DNA of 64,000 nucleotides from Curtobacterium sp. MR_MD2014. GTDB taxonomy: Bacteria > Actinomycetota > Actinomycetes > Actinomycetales > Microbacteriaceae. Positions 53,270-61,091 of this stretch are shown here, in pieces. Numbering within the stretch: position 1 is the first letter of the stretch; every line of letters begins with the position of its first letter. A program made the translations under genes and the position numbers. The stretch lies in NCBI RefSeq assembly GCF_000772085.1, contig NZ_CP009755.1, positions 3,348,001-3,412,000 of the forward strand. Direction: 5' to 3'. The notes beneath the pieces are model-generated. The model did not search any database. It worked only from the letters and a program-made list of their open reading frames with translations, and was not told the origin of the DNA.

Positions 53270-53935
53270 TCAGGCGGTGAAGGTCCAGGTCATCGGGACG
53301 GACGCTGCGAGGCCCTGGTACGTGTTGCCGGCCGACGGGTCGAGGGTGACCGCGAAGTTGAACGGCACGGTGGCGCCGGCGGCGGGGGCCTGGGGCATCG
53401 TGAAGGACGAGGCCGGCGCACCCTTGAAGCTGGCGAGGGTGCCGGTGAAGACGGTGGTCGAGCCCGAGGTGATGACGAGGTTCATCTTCGCGCACAGGTC
53501 GGTCGCGGTGCCGTTCTGCGTGCCGTTGGCCGACTGCGTGCAGGTCGCACCCGGGGTCAGCGTGAAGGTCGCGGCGTTCGCGGTACCGGTGTTCTTGATC
53601 GAGATCGCGGTGTTGACGGTGTTGCCGGGCGTCATCGTCGTGCTGCCACCGAACTTGTTGATGGTGGAGCAGGTCGCCGCGTTCGTGGAGACCGAACCAC
53701 CGTCGGTGCTGAGGCAGGTGACGGTCGCGCCGGCGTTCTGCTCCTGCATGACCAGCGTGCCGGTCGCGGCGGTGTTGCTCGAGTTGGTGATGCTCGCGGC
53801 GAACCCGGAGAGGGTGCCGGTGAGCGAGAGCGACAGCAGGACGGCGGCGAAGATGCCGGCGAGGAGTGCCACGGGGGCGAAACGGATCCGCTTCATCGCG
53901 GAGGTGCGGAGCTTGGTGGACACGGTGTACCTCAT
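53270..53935 (-). CDS. TasA/CalY-like secreted protein with SipW-type signal
   Basis: A 221-residue protein. A basic lead, hydrophobic helix (about 20-42) and the segment SLTGTLSGFAASITNSSNTAATGTLVMQE match SipW-dependent signal regions. The mature part is rich in Thr, Ser, Asn and Gly with four Cys (CLSTDG, CSTIN, CTQS, LCAKM), enough for two disulfides. It has the beta-sandwich-like pattern of TasA/camelysin proteins that build biofilm fibres. The start may be the ATG at 53935 or the GTG at 53923, which has a better ribosome site. Confidence 0.78.
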   Translation of the reverse strand: MRYTVSTKLRTSAMKRIRFAPVALLAGIFAAVLLSLSLTGTLSGFAASITNSSNTAATGTLVMQEQNAGATVTCLSTDGGSVSTNAATCSTINKFGGSTTMTPGNTVNTAISIKNTGTANAATFTLTPGATCTQSANGTQNGTATDLCAKMNLVITSGSTTVFTGTLASFKGAPASSFTMPQAPAAGATVPFNFAVTLDPSAGNTYQGLAASVPMTWTFTA

Positions 53936-53980
53936 CGTTCGGTGGTGGTGCGGGCAGTGGGAGCAAGAGGTTCGGGCTCA

Positions 53981-53998
53981 CTTGCTTCAATGATCAAG
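53981..53998. promoter_or_regulatory. Candidate MarR operator between the MarR and TasA-like genes
   Basis: CTTG-10 nt-CAAG is an imperfect inverted repeat (CTTGCTTCAATGATCAAG) in the only clearly AT-rich stretch here (53980-54040), which also holds a TATACT element at 54030-54035. It is central to the divergent promoter region. Confidence 0.5.
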
Positions 53999-54087
53999 AT
54001 AGTCAGTCGTTCACCAATTTGACCACTCGTATACTTACCCCAGAGCGGGGGACGCCCCGTGTCCCCCCTTCGACGGAAGCAGGTCCC

Positions 54088-54540
54088 GTGGCCCCCTCCA
54101 CCGACGACGCCGACCTGATGGCGGCGTTCGCCGCGGTCGTCCGCGCGAACACGAGCCTGGTCGGCCAGCTCAGCGCGCGAGCCGGCATCCACGAGAACGC
54201 CCTGCGTGCGCTCGTGCTCGTCAGCGACACCGGGTACTCGACCCCCACCGAGGTCGCCGGCTACCTCGGACTGACCTCGGGTGCGGTGACGAACATGATC
54301 GACCGCATGACGGCCGCCGGGCTGATCGAGCGCGCACCCAACCCCGCGGACCGACGGGGATCGCTGCTGCGCCTGCTCCCGGCTGGCGACGCCGTCGTCG
54401 ACGACTACCGCGCGCGCTACGGCGCGATGCTGCGCGCCGTCGACGGCGCGCACGGCGGCGAGCTCCACGAGGTGCTGAACTCCCTGGCGACCAGCCTGTA
54501 CGAGCAGGCGGCCGACGCGATCGGCGTCCGCGGGGACTGA
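54088..54540 (+). CDS. MarR-family transcriptional regulator
   Basis: A 150-residue winged-helix protein: ENALRALVLVSDTGYSTPTEVAGYLGLTSGAVTNMIDRMTAAGLIER and the wing DRRGSLLRLLPAG. It is divergent from the TasA-SipW-LamG operon and shares its AT-rich promoter, so it is the best local candidate for control of that operon. The ligand is unknown. The GTG at 54088 is chosen because the upstream frame runs through the promoter region. Confidence 0.88.
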   Translation: MAPSTDDADLMAAFAAVVRANTSLVGQLSARAGIHENALRALVLVSDTGYSTPTEVAGYLGLTSGAVTNMIDRMTAAGLIERAPNPADRRGSLLRLLPAGDAVVDDYRARYGAMLRAVDGAHGGELHEVLNSLATSLYEQAADAIGVRGD

Positions 54541-54550
54541 GCCGGGACGC

Positions 54551-54597
54551 GACGGACGGGAGGCACGTCGCGGGCCCGCCGCGCGCCTCCCGTCCGC
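54551..54597 (+). terminator. Conserved palindrome, copy 12, after the MarR gene
   Basis: Arms GACGGACGGGAGGC / GCCTCCCGTC with a variant upper stem (ACGTCGCGGG). It starts 11 bp past the MarR stop codon and ends 18 bp before the TerC start. Confidence 0.75.
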
Positions 54598-54615
54598 ATG
54601 CCCCAGACTGGAACG

Positions 54616-55599
54616 ATGCCCCAGCTCCCCGTCGTCTTCGAGGTCGGCTCCATCATCGCGCTCGTCGCGATCCTGCTCGTCGACCTGCTCATCGTCGCCC
54701 GCCGACCGCACGTCCCGAGCCTGCGCGAATCGGGCGCGTGGGTCGGTGTCTACGTGGGGCTCGCGCTCGTCTTCGCGGTGCTCATGCTGGTCTTCGCTGG
54801 CGGTGACGCCGCGGGGCAGTTCGTCGCCGGCTGGCTGACCGAGTACAGCCTGAGCATCGACAACCTGTTCGTCTTCGTCATCATCATGGCGCGGTTCAGC
54901 GTGCCGAAGGCGATCCAGCAGGAGGTGCTGATGCTCGGCATCATCATCGCCCTGGTCCTGCGCGGGGTGTTCATCCTGGTCGGCGCGCAGCTCATCGAGG
55001 ACTTCACCTGGATCTTCTACCTGTTCGGCGCGTGGCTCATCTGGACCGCGATCCAGCAGCTCCGTGAGGACGACGACGAGGAGCAGCAGGACAGCGCCCT
55101 CGTCCGCCTGCTGCGCCGTCGGGTGCGCATCACGGACGAGTTCGACGGCATGAAGTTCCGCGTGTCCCAGGACGGGGCGAAGCACTTCACTCCGCTGCTC
55201 ATCGTGCTCATCGCGATCGGCACGACGGACCTGCTGTTCGCGCTCGACTCGATCCCGGCGATCTTCGGCATCACCGAGAGCGCGTTCATCGTCTTCACCG
55301 CGAACGTGTTCGCCCTGATGGGCCTGCGGCAGCTGTACTTCCTGCTCGGCGGGCTGCTCGAGCGCCTGGTCTACCTGAAGTACGGGATCGCGCTCATCCT
55401 GGCGTTCATCGGCGTGAAGCTCGTGCTGCACGCCCTGCACGAGAACGAGCTGCCGTTCCTCAACGGGGGCGAGGGGTTCTCGTGGGCGCCGGAGATCCCG
55501 ACGTGGGTGTCCCTCGTGGTGATCCTCGTCGCGATGGCGGGCGCGACCGGTGCGAGCCTTGTGCGGATGCGGCGGGACGCGGCGGTCAGCGGGCGCTGA
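54616..55599 (+). CDS. TerC-family membrane protein
   Basis: A 327-residue protein with eight or nine helices. Acidic membrane motifs are LSIDNLFVFVIIMARF and LLFALDSIPAIFG, hallmarks of TerC proteins, which assist metal loading (manganese) of exported proteins or metal efflux; the tellurite name is historical. A basic loop LVRLLRRRVRITDEFDG separates the halves. CAGACT (54604-54609) ends 6 nt before the ATG at 54616, favouring it over the one at 54598. Confidence 0.9.
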   Translation: MPQLPVVFEVGSIIALVAILLVDLLIVARRPHVPSLRESGAWVGVYVGLALVFAVLMLVFAGGDAAGQFVAGWLTEYSLSIDNLFVFVIIMARFSVPKAIQQEVLMLGIIIALVLRGVFILVGAQLIEDFTWIFYLFGAWLIWTAIQQLREDDDEEQQDSALVRLLRRRVRITDEFDGMKFRVSQDGAKHFTPLLIVLIAIGTTDLLFALDSIPAIFGITESAFIVFTANVFALMGLRQLYFLLGGLLERLVYLKYGIALILAFIGVKLVLHALHENELPFLNGGEGFSWAPEIPTWVSLVVILVAMAGATGASLVRMRRDAAVSGR

Positions 55600-55629
55600 C
55601 CCTCCGGGTCGCGGTGGTCGGTCGGCGCT

Positions 55630-55696
55630 GAGCGGGCGGCCGCCTCAGGCGGCGGGCTCCGGCGTTGAGCGGGCGGCCGCCTCAGGCGGCGGGCTC
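55630..55696. repeat. 30-bp direct repeat containing the AI-2E transporter stop codon
   Basis: The same 30 bases, beginning GAGCGGGCGGCCGCCTCAGG, occur at 55630-55659 and 55667-55696. The second copy holds the stop codon (55682-55684) and last codons of the minus-strand gene; the first is a downstream duplicate. Confidence 0.9.
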
Positions 55697-56782
55697 GGCG
55701 CTCTGCGGGATCGGCAGGGCGATCTCGACCTCGGGGTCGTCCTGCCGGGCCGCCCGGATCATCGAGTTCGCGGTCGCGGCGAGCGGTACGGCGAAGAACC
55801 CACCGGCGATCCCGCCGATCGTCGTGCCGGCGATCACCGCGAGCAGCACCGCGAGCGGGTGCACGGCGACGACGGACCCGGTCAGGAACGGGTGCAGCAC
55901 CTGGCCCTCGAGCTGCTGCACGAGCACGACGACCCCGAGCATGACCAGGGCGAACACCCAGCCCTTGAACAGCAGTGCCAGGAGCACCGCGACGGCCCCG
56001 GCGGCGAAGGCCCCGACGACGGGGATGAACGCCCCGACGAACACCACGACACCGATCGGCCCGGCGAGCGGCACCCCGAGCAGGAACGCGCCGAGTGCGA
56101 TGCCGATCGCGTCCGTCGCCGCGATGACGACCTGCACGCGGATGAAGTGCGTCAGGGTCGTCCACCCGGCCTCGCCGGCGACGCCGATCCGGTGCTGCGC
56201 GGCCCGGGGGAAGAGTGAGACGACCCACTCCCACATCCGACGACCGCCGGTGAGCGCGAAGATCGTCACGAAGGTCACGATGAAGAGCCCTTCTCCGAGG
56301 TGCACGAGGGTGGCGCCCGCGACGACGACGCCCTGCCGCAGTTCGGCGGCGTGCTGCTCGACGAAGGTCCTGGCGTCCGTCGAGAGCGTGTCGAGGTCGA
56401 CCGACGGCAGGCCGAACGGCGGGTGCCGCAGCAGGTCCTGCACGGTGCCGATGAGCGCCACCGTGCGGTCCTCGAGGCTCGGGAGCTGCTCGCTGACGCG
56501 CCAGACGACCAGGAAGACGAGCAGGGCGATCCCGACGACGAGCGACAGCAGCGCGAGGACGATCGCGAGCCACCCCGGGACACCGTGACGCTGCAGCAGG
56601 GCACTGAAGGGCACGAGCAGCGCGGCGACGACCAGCCCGATGAGCAGGGGCACCACGACGTTCGACAGGGTGAAGGCGATCCACCCGACCAGACCGACGG
56701 CCGCCGCGATGACGAGGATGCGACCGGCGAACACCGCGCCCGTGCGCAGGCCGGACGGGCGGGGAGCGGGTGTGGTGGTCAC
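55682..56782 (-). CDS. AI-2E family transporter (PerM/TqsA-like)
   Basis: A 366-residue protein with seven or eight membrane helices and a soluble insertion (about 75-145). FIRVQVVIAATDAIGIALGAFLLGVPLAG, FIPVVGAFAAGAVAVLLALL and VLHPFLTGSVVAVHPLAVLLAVI match PF01594. Family members have been proposed as autoinducer-2 exporters or sodium/proton antiporters. It is the last gene of the rhodopsin operon, overlapping by 4 nt, so a proton- or sodium-coupled role is attractive but unproven. Confidence 0.88.
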   Translation of the reverse strand: MTTTPAPRPSGLRTGAVFAGRILVIAAAVGLVGWIAFTLSNVVVPLLIGLVVAALLVPFSALLQRHGVPGWLAIVLALLSLVVGIALLVFLVVWRVSEQLPSLEDRTVALIGTVQDLLRHPPFGLPSVDLDTLSTDARTFVEQHAAELRQGVVVAGATLVHLGEGLFIVTFVTIFALTGGRRMWEWVVSLFPRAAQHRIGVAGEAGWTTLTHFIRVQVVIAATDAIGIALGAFLLGVPLAGPIGVVVFVGAFIPVVGAFAAGAVAVLLALLFKGWVFALVMLGVVVLVQQLEGQVLHPFLTGSVVAVHPLAVLLAVIAGTTIGGIAGGFFAVPLAATANSMIRAARQDDPEVEIALPIPQSAEPAA

Positions 56783-57903
56783 GGGGTGTCCTTCGTTCGG
56801 GGTGCTGGTGCCGGGGGATCGGTCGAGCGCTCGGCACGGGGGTGCGCCACGTGGTCCGGTGTGCGTCGGGACCAGGTGCGCTGCACGTGGTCCATCCACG
56901 TGACGACGACGGTGTGCGGGGTGGTGAGTGCCGCGATGAGCACCAGGTAGACGCCGAGGTCGGCTCGGCGGACCACGACGGCGAGTGCCACGAGCATCGC
57001 CACCGCGATCGCGGTGATCGGCCACGCCTGACGGGCGAAGCGGAGGAACGGCGCGAGCAGCCGCCCGCGGTGCAGCTGTCCCGCGCTCGTCGGCTCGGTC
57101 AGCTCGAGGCGCAGGATGTGCCGGACCGCGTGCCACAGCGTGAAGTAGAGGCCGACCGCGAGCACCGGCGGCACGTCGGCGAAGAACGCGACGAGCACGA
57201 GGTCCTCGGAGACCTGCCGCCAGCGCGGTCCGCCGGCACGGGCGACGACCACGACGTGCAGCACGACGAGCGCGGCGACCAGGACGGCGCCGGCGAGCCG
57301 GACCGCGCCGGGCACCACGAGCACGGCGCCGTCGAGCCCGCCGTCGACCACCGCCGCCGACTCGACGACCACGTGCGCGGCGGCACCCGGCTGCGCGACG
57401 AACGGCACGGTCATCGGCAGGGCTCCGCGCACCGCCACGGTCAGGCTGGACCCGAGCGCGCCCGGCACGCCGTCGCCGAGGAGCCGGTCGACGAACAGGT
57501 CGCCCTGCCCCCAGTGGAACCAGGTGATCCCGACGAACACCGCGAAGCCGAGCAGCGGTGCGGTGGTCCAGAGCGCGACCGTCGCCGCGCCGACGACGAG
57601 GTAGAGCGCCACGACGGTGACGACCGACCGCGCGGTGCTCGTCCCCGGGCGCAGGCGCGCGGGGACCAGGTGGTCGAGGGCGCCGTGGGGGAGCCCGAAG
57701 ACCAGCACGCTCACCGCGAAGGGCACGAGCTGCACCGCCACGGGGACGGCAGCGCCGCTGAGCGTCGTGACGGCGCAGGCGAGTGCGACGAGCGCGAGCA
57801 CCGCGGTCACCGGCGCGAGCACGCGGTCGGCGACCCAGGTGCGGAGCGCGGGCGGCGCCGCGAGCCCGCGGTCGGGCAGGACGCCCGCCGGCACCGCGGT
57901 CAC
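56779..57903 (-). CDS. blh: Brp/Blh-type beta-carotene 15,15'-dioxygenase
   Basis: A 374-residue membrane enzyme that cleaves beta-carotene to two retinals. Iron-ligand His motifs are visible: FGLPHGALDHLV, ITWFHWGQGDL, LYFTLWHAVRHILR and TPHTVVVTWMDHV. About nine helices. GTG start overlapping the cyclase stop by 4 nt. It supplies chromophore for the rhodopsin two genes upstream. Confidence 0.92.
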   Translation of the reverse strand: MTAVPAGVLPDRGLAAPPALRTWVADRVLAPVTAVLALVALACAVTTLSGAAVPVAVQLVPFAVSVLVFGLPHGALDHLVPARLRPGTSTARSVVTVVALYLVVGAATVALWTTAPLLGFAVFVGITWFHWGQGDLFVDRLLGDGVPGALGSSLTVAVRGALPMTVPFVAQPGAAAHVVVESAAVVDGGLDGAVLVVPGAVRLAGAVLVAALVVLHVVVVARAGGPRWRQVSEDLVLVAFFADVPPVLAVGLYFTLWHAVRHILRLELTEPTSAGQLHRGRLLAPFLRFARQAWPITAIAVAMLVALAVVVRRADLGVYLVLIAALTTPHTVVVTWMDHVQRTWSRRTPDHVAHPRAERSTDPPAPAPRTKDTP

Positions 57904-59339
57904 GATCGGCCCCCGGACCGGACGGCCGTGTCCCGGTCCGTCCGGGTCCGGGTCCGGGTCCGGGTCTGGGTCTGGGCGATCGTGTCCGGGTCCGTCCGGG
58001 TCCGGACGACCGTGTCCCGGACGGTCCGCGCCAGTGCCGCCAGGAACGGGCGCTTCTGCAGCGCCAGGACGATGCGCAGCTCGTCGATCAGGCCCGACCG
58101 CTCCGACAGGAACCGGACGACGAGGGGACCGGGCAGCGCGAAGAGCCGCCGGAACGCCTCCGCTGCCTGCTCCGGCCGGTCCCGCAGGAACCGCAGGAAC
58201 ACCGCGTCGAGGAAGCGCGTCCGCCACCCGTCGACGAACGGCGGCACCGCGGTCCCGGCGGCGAGGTGCTGCGCGACGACGGCGCTGTGCCGGTTGCTGC
58301 GGGCGAACCCGTAGCCGCTGCTCGGTCGGGTCGTCCCCACGACGGCGGTCGCTGCCGACCACCGGGCGTCGGGCCGTGCGGGTGCGTCGGTCATCGGGAT
58401 GCACCCGCGTTCCTCGTCGACCACGCGCCACTCGTCCGGACGGAGCCCCCACCGTCGCCCGACGTAGCCGGCGACGTGGCCCTCGTGGTCGAACGGGTCG
58501 GCGGCGTCCGGGGTGAAGACCGTGCTCTCGACGAGCGCCTCGGTGGGGGAGACCGGCAGGACGTAGACGAACCGGACCGGTCCGGCGGCGTCCTGCCCGG
58601 TGAAGTCCATGAGCGTCGCGGTCGACGTGTCGAACACGGGTCGGTCGGCGGTGACCCAGTGTCCGACGAACCGCTGGTGCAGGAGCACGCGGCCTGCTCC
58701 GACGTGGTCCGGGCACCGGGGTCCACGGGCGTCGAGCACCTGCCGTGCGCGCACCGTCCCGAGTCGGGAGGTCACGACGCACCCGTCGTCGGTGCGCACG
58801 ACCGTCGAGACGGGGGCACCGCCGACGACGCGGACGGTCCCGGCGGTGTCGTGGCCACCCGCGGCGATCCGTCGCTCGGCTGCCTCCCGACGATCGGCGG
58901 CCCGGACGAGCACGTAGGGGTGTGCGGGGTCGGTCCCGGTGCTCGTTCCGTGGTCCGTGCGGACCTCCCACCGGTCCCAGCTCGCCGACCGCGCCTCCGG
59001 CAGGGGATCGCTGCCGTCGTCCCACGAGCACCACGAGCGCGGGTCGGGCGTCGAGCGCCCCTCGAGCACGAGGACGGTCGGTGCGCCCGCGGAACCGGCC
59101 TCGGCACCAGCACCGACACCGGCACCGGCCCCGGCCCCGGCCCCGGTCTCGGCCTCGGCCTCGGCCTCGGCCTCGGCGAGCCGGATCGCGGTGGCCAGGC
59201 CGGAACAGCCGGCCCCGACGATCGCGACGTCGACGGTGCCGGGCAGTGCCGGACGGACGGGGCCGGGGGCCGGAACGCCGTGCGCTCCGACCCCCTGGCT
59301 GGTCGCGACCGTCGAGTCAGCGACGAGCACGCTGCGCAC
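57900..59339 (-). CDS. crtY: Lycopene beta-cyclase (CrtY/CrtL-like) with low-complexity insertions
   Basis: A 479-residue flavoprotein. FAD loop VAIVGAGCSGLATAIRLAE (about 38-56), then an unusual Ala/Glu/Gly insertion (about 55-86) before the next strand VLVLEGR; RSWCSWDD, HQRFVGHWVTADRPVFD, MDFTGQ, TEALVESTVFT, CIPMTD and SSGYGFARSNRHSA are lycopene-cyclase motifs. A Thr/Arg-rich repeat tail ends the protein. It turns lycopene into beta-carotene. The GTG start lies 23 nt inside the rhodopsin gene's end. Confidence 0.88.
   Translation of the reverse strand: MRSVLVADSTVATSQGVGAHGVPAPGPVRPALPGTVDVAIVGAGCSGLATAIRLAEAEAEAEAETGAGAGAGAGVGAGAEAGSAGAPTVLVLEGRSTPDPRSWCSWDDGSDPLPEARSASWDRWEVRTDHGTSTGTDPAHPYVLVRAADRREAAERRIAAGGHDTAGTVRVVGGAPVSTVVRTDDGCVVTSRLGTVRARQVLDARGPRCPDHVGAGRVLLHQRFVGHWVTADRPVFDTSTATLMDFTGQDAAGPVRFVYVLPVSPTEALVESTVFTPDAADPFDHEGHVAGYVGRRWGLRPDEWRVVDEERGCIPMTDAPARPDARWSAATAVVGTTRPSSGYGFARSNRHSAVVAQHLAAGTAVPPFVDGWRTRFLDAVFLRFLRDRPEQAAEAFRRLFALPGPLVVRFLSERSGLIDELRIVLALQKRPFLAALARTVRDTVVRTRTDPDTIAQTQTRTRTRTRTDRDTAVRSGGRS
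57940..57975. repeat. Hexanucleotide repeat at the 3' end of the cyclase gene
   Basis: Four copies of GTCCGG and two of GTCTGG in tandem, encoding alternating Thr and Arg/Gln in the cyclase tail. Further partial copies flank it (57930-58015). In-frame unit. Confidence 0.92.
59121..59174. repeat. Hexanucleotide repeat in the FAD-domain of the cyclase gene
   Basis: Nine in-frame hexamers: GGCACC, three GGCCCC, GGTCTC and four GGCCTC. They encode the alternating Ala-Glu and Gly-Ala insertion between the first helix and second strand of the Rossmann fold. Confidence 0.92.
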
Positions 59340-60237
59340 CGGGGGCGGCGGTGGCGTGCTGCGAGTGGTGCGCCGTGGCGGTGTTCGGGAGCGTGCCGTC
59401 GGAGAGCTTCTCGGACGAGATCCAGAGCGCCTCGGGGAGGGTGTCGACGCCGGTGCGGACGTCCTCGGCGGAGCGGAGCTTGGCGATCTTGTGGATCATC
59501 GAGCCGAAGCCGACCTTCGCGACGATGTCGGCTGCCGACAGCACGATCTGCATCCACGTGATGACCGCGCCCCCGTGCCCCCAGCCCTGCAGGCCGAAGA
59601 CGACCGGGTACGCCATCCACGTGACGATGAGCAGGATCCCGGCGTTGCGGAGCGTCCCGGCGGCCTCGGTCCCCTTGAGGTCACGGCCGCCCTTGACGAC
59701 GACGTAGACGACGAGGACGTACAGGACCACCATGAAGACGCCGGAGATGACGCCCCAGGTCCAGAGCGCACCCGTGTTCGTGCCGGAGTCGATGACGACG
59801 CCGCCGACGAAGCCGGTGCTGATCATCAGGAACGCGGCGGCGATGCCCACCGCACGCAGTCGACGGGCCGCGGCACCGGCGAGGGTGGCGACGGCGATGA
59901 GCTCGATCACCAGCAGCGGCACGGTGACGGTCCAGTCGAAGTAGCGCGGCGCCCAGGACAGGATCGCGTTCGCGTTCGGTACCCAGGACGCACCCTTGCG
60001 GTCGTAGCCGATCGCGAACTCGAGCACGAGCAGGACGTACGACAGGAACGCGATGCCGGTGATGCACAGTCCCGCGTACACGCCGCTGCGGTACCGGCCG
60101 GTGACCTCGCTGACCGAGACCCACGACTTCACGAAGAACGCGAAGAGCGCGAGTCCCGCGACCGAGAGTGCGTAGACGATGAGCGTGTGCTCCGCGAGCG
60201 TCAGCGTCGCGTTCCACGGAGCGAGTGCATCCGACAT
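59317..60237 (-). CDS. Microbial rhodopsin, predicted proton pump (DTE motif)
   Basis: A 306-residue seven-helix retinal protein. Helix C reads APRYFDWTVTVPLLVIEL: Arg98, Asp101, Thr105 and Glu112 align with bacteriorhodopsin Arg82, Asp85, Thr89 and Asp96. Helix F has TWMAYPVVF, and helix G has DIVAKVGFG with Asp237 and Lys241, the retinal Schiff-base lysine. The DTE set predicts outward proton pumping. The proteorhodopsin His75 position appears as Ser66 (GIAFLSY). A His-containing cytoplasmic tail follows. It is first in an operon with cyclase, blh and an AI-2E family transporter. Confidence 0.93.
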   Translation of the reverse strand: MSDALAPWNATLTLAEHTLIVYALSVAGLALFAFFVKSWVSVSEVTGRYRSGVYAGLCITGIAFLSYVLLVLEFAIGYDRKGASWVPNANAILSWAPRYFDWTVTVPLLVIELIAVATLAGAAARRLRAVGIAAAFLMISTGFVGGVVIDSGTNTGALWTWGVISGVFMVVLYVLVVYVVVKGGRDLKGTEAAGTLRNAGILLIVTWMAYPVVFGLQGWGHGGAVITWMQIVLSAADIVAKVGFGSMIHKIAKLRSAEDVRTGVDTLPEALWISSEKLSDGTLPNTATAHHSQHATAAPGAQRARR

Positions 60238-60280
60238 GGGGGTCCTTCCGGGGGATCGAGGGCCGACGGGACACCGCCGA

Positions 60281-60300
60281 CCAGGAGAACTTGCTCCTGG
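60281..60300. promoter_or_regulatory. Perfect palindrome between rhodopsin and response regulator genes
   Basis: CCAGGAGAACTTGCTCCTGG has perfect 7-bp arms around AACTTG. It lies 44 bp before the rhodopsin start and 129 bp before the divergent response regulator, a likely operator for the rhodopsin operon. Confidence 0.55.
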
Positions 60301-60428
60301 GCAACCGTCGCGGTTCCCAGGCCCGGCTGCGGACGGGGTACAGCACCGTCCGTAGCGTGGTGATCCCGAACGAACCAGGGCACGATCGCGCCCGTCTCAC
60401 CCCCAGGGGTGGTCCTGAGAGGATCCAG

Positions 60429-61082
60429 ATGTCCGAGCGCATCCGCGTCGCACTCGTCAACGACTACGAACTCGTCCTGCGCGGCCTCGCCGACCTGCTC
60501 GCCCCGTTCTCGGACCGACTCGAGGTCGTGCAGCTCGACGCCCGTCACCGGGTGACCGTGGACGTCGACGTGGCGCTCTACGACACGTTCGCCCAACCGC
60601 AGCGCGACGACGAGGACGTGACCCGGCTGGCCGCGAACCCCCGCATCCGGACCGTCGCCGTCTTCACGTGGAAGATGGACCAGGACCTCATCGACGCCGC
60701 CGTGTCCCGGGGCGCGACGGGCTACTTCGCGAAGAGCTCGACCGCCGAGCAGCTCGCCGACGGGCTCCTCCGCGTCGCGGCGGGCGAGCGGGTGCTGGAC
60801 GAGCCGCGACGTCGGGTGGCGAGCGGGCCGGGTGTCGACTGGCCCGGCCGCGAGCTCGGGATCTCGGACCGGCAGTCCGAGATCCTCGCCCTGATCACCC
60901 AGGGCAAGCGCAACGACGAGATCGCCGACCTGACGCACCTCAGCCCGAACACGGTGAAGACCCACATCCGCACGCTCTACAGCAAGATCGGCGCCCGGAC
61001 CCGGGTCGACGCGGTGCTGTGGGGGACCGACCACGGGTTCCGGCCCGACCACCGCAGCGTCGACCGGGCCACGTCGCCGTAG
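60429..61082 (+). CDS. Orphan LuxR-type response regulator
   Basis: A 217-residue protein with a receiver-like domain (Asp12, Asp52 in VALYDTF, Thr80 and Lys102 in YFAKSS) and a C-terminal LuxR helix-turn-helix (ISDRQSEILALITQGKRNDEIADLTHLSPNTVKTHIRTLYSKI). The loop after Asp52 lacks the usual Met-Pro. No kinase is adjacent. Its gene is divergent from the rhodopsin operon, which makes it the prime candidate regulator of that operon. GAGAGGA upstream of the ATG may be its ribosome site. Confidence 0.88.
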   Translation: MSERIRVALVNDYELVLRGLADLLAPFSDRLEVVQLDARHRVTVDVDVALYDTFAQPQRDDEDVTRLAANPRIRTVAVFTWKMDQDLIDAAVSRGATGYFAKSSTAEQLADGLLRVAAGERVLDEPRRRVASGPGVDWPGRELGISDRQSEILALITQGKRNDEIADLTHLSPNTVKTHIRTLYSKIGARTRVDAVLWGTDHGFRPDHRSVDRATSP

Positions 61083-61091
61083 GCTGGCCCG

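Noticed and set aside
54598..54616. Upstream ATG at 54598 as the TerC start
   Set aside because: It would place the CAGACT -10-like element inside the gene and overlaps the end of the conserved palindrome; the second ATG fits the usual spacing.
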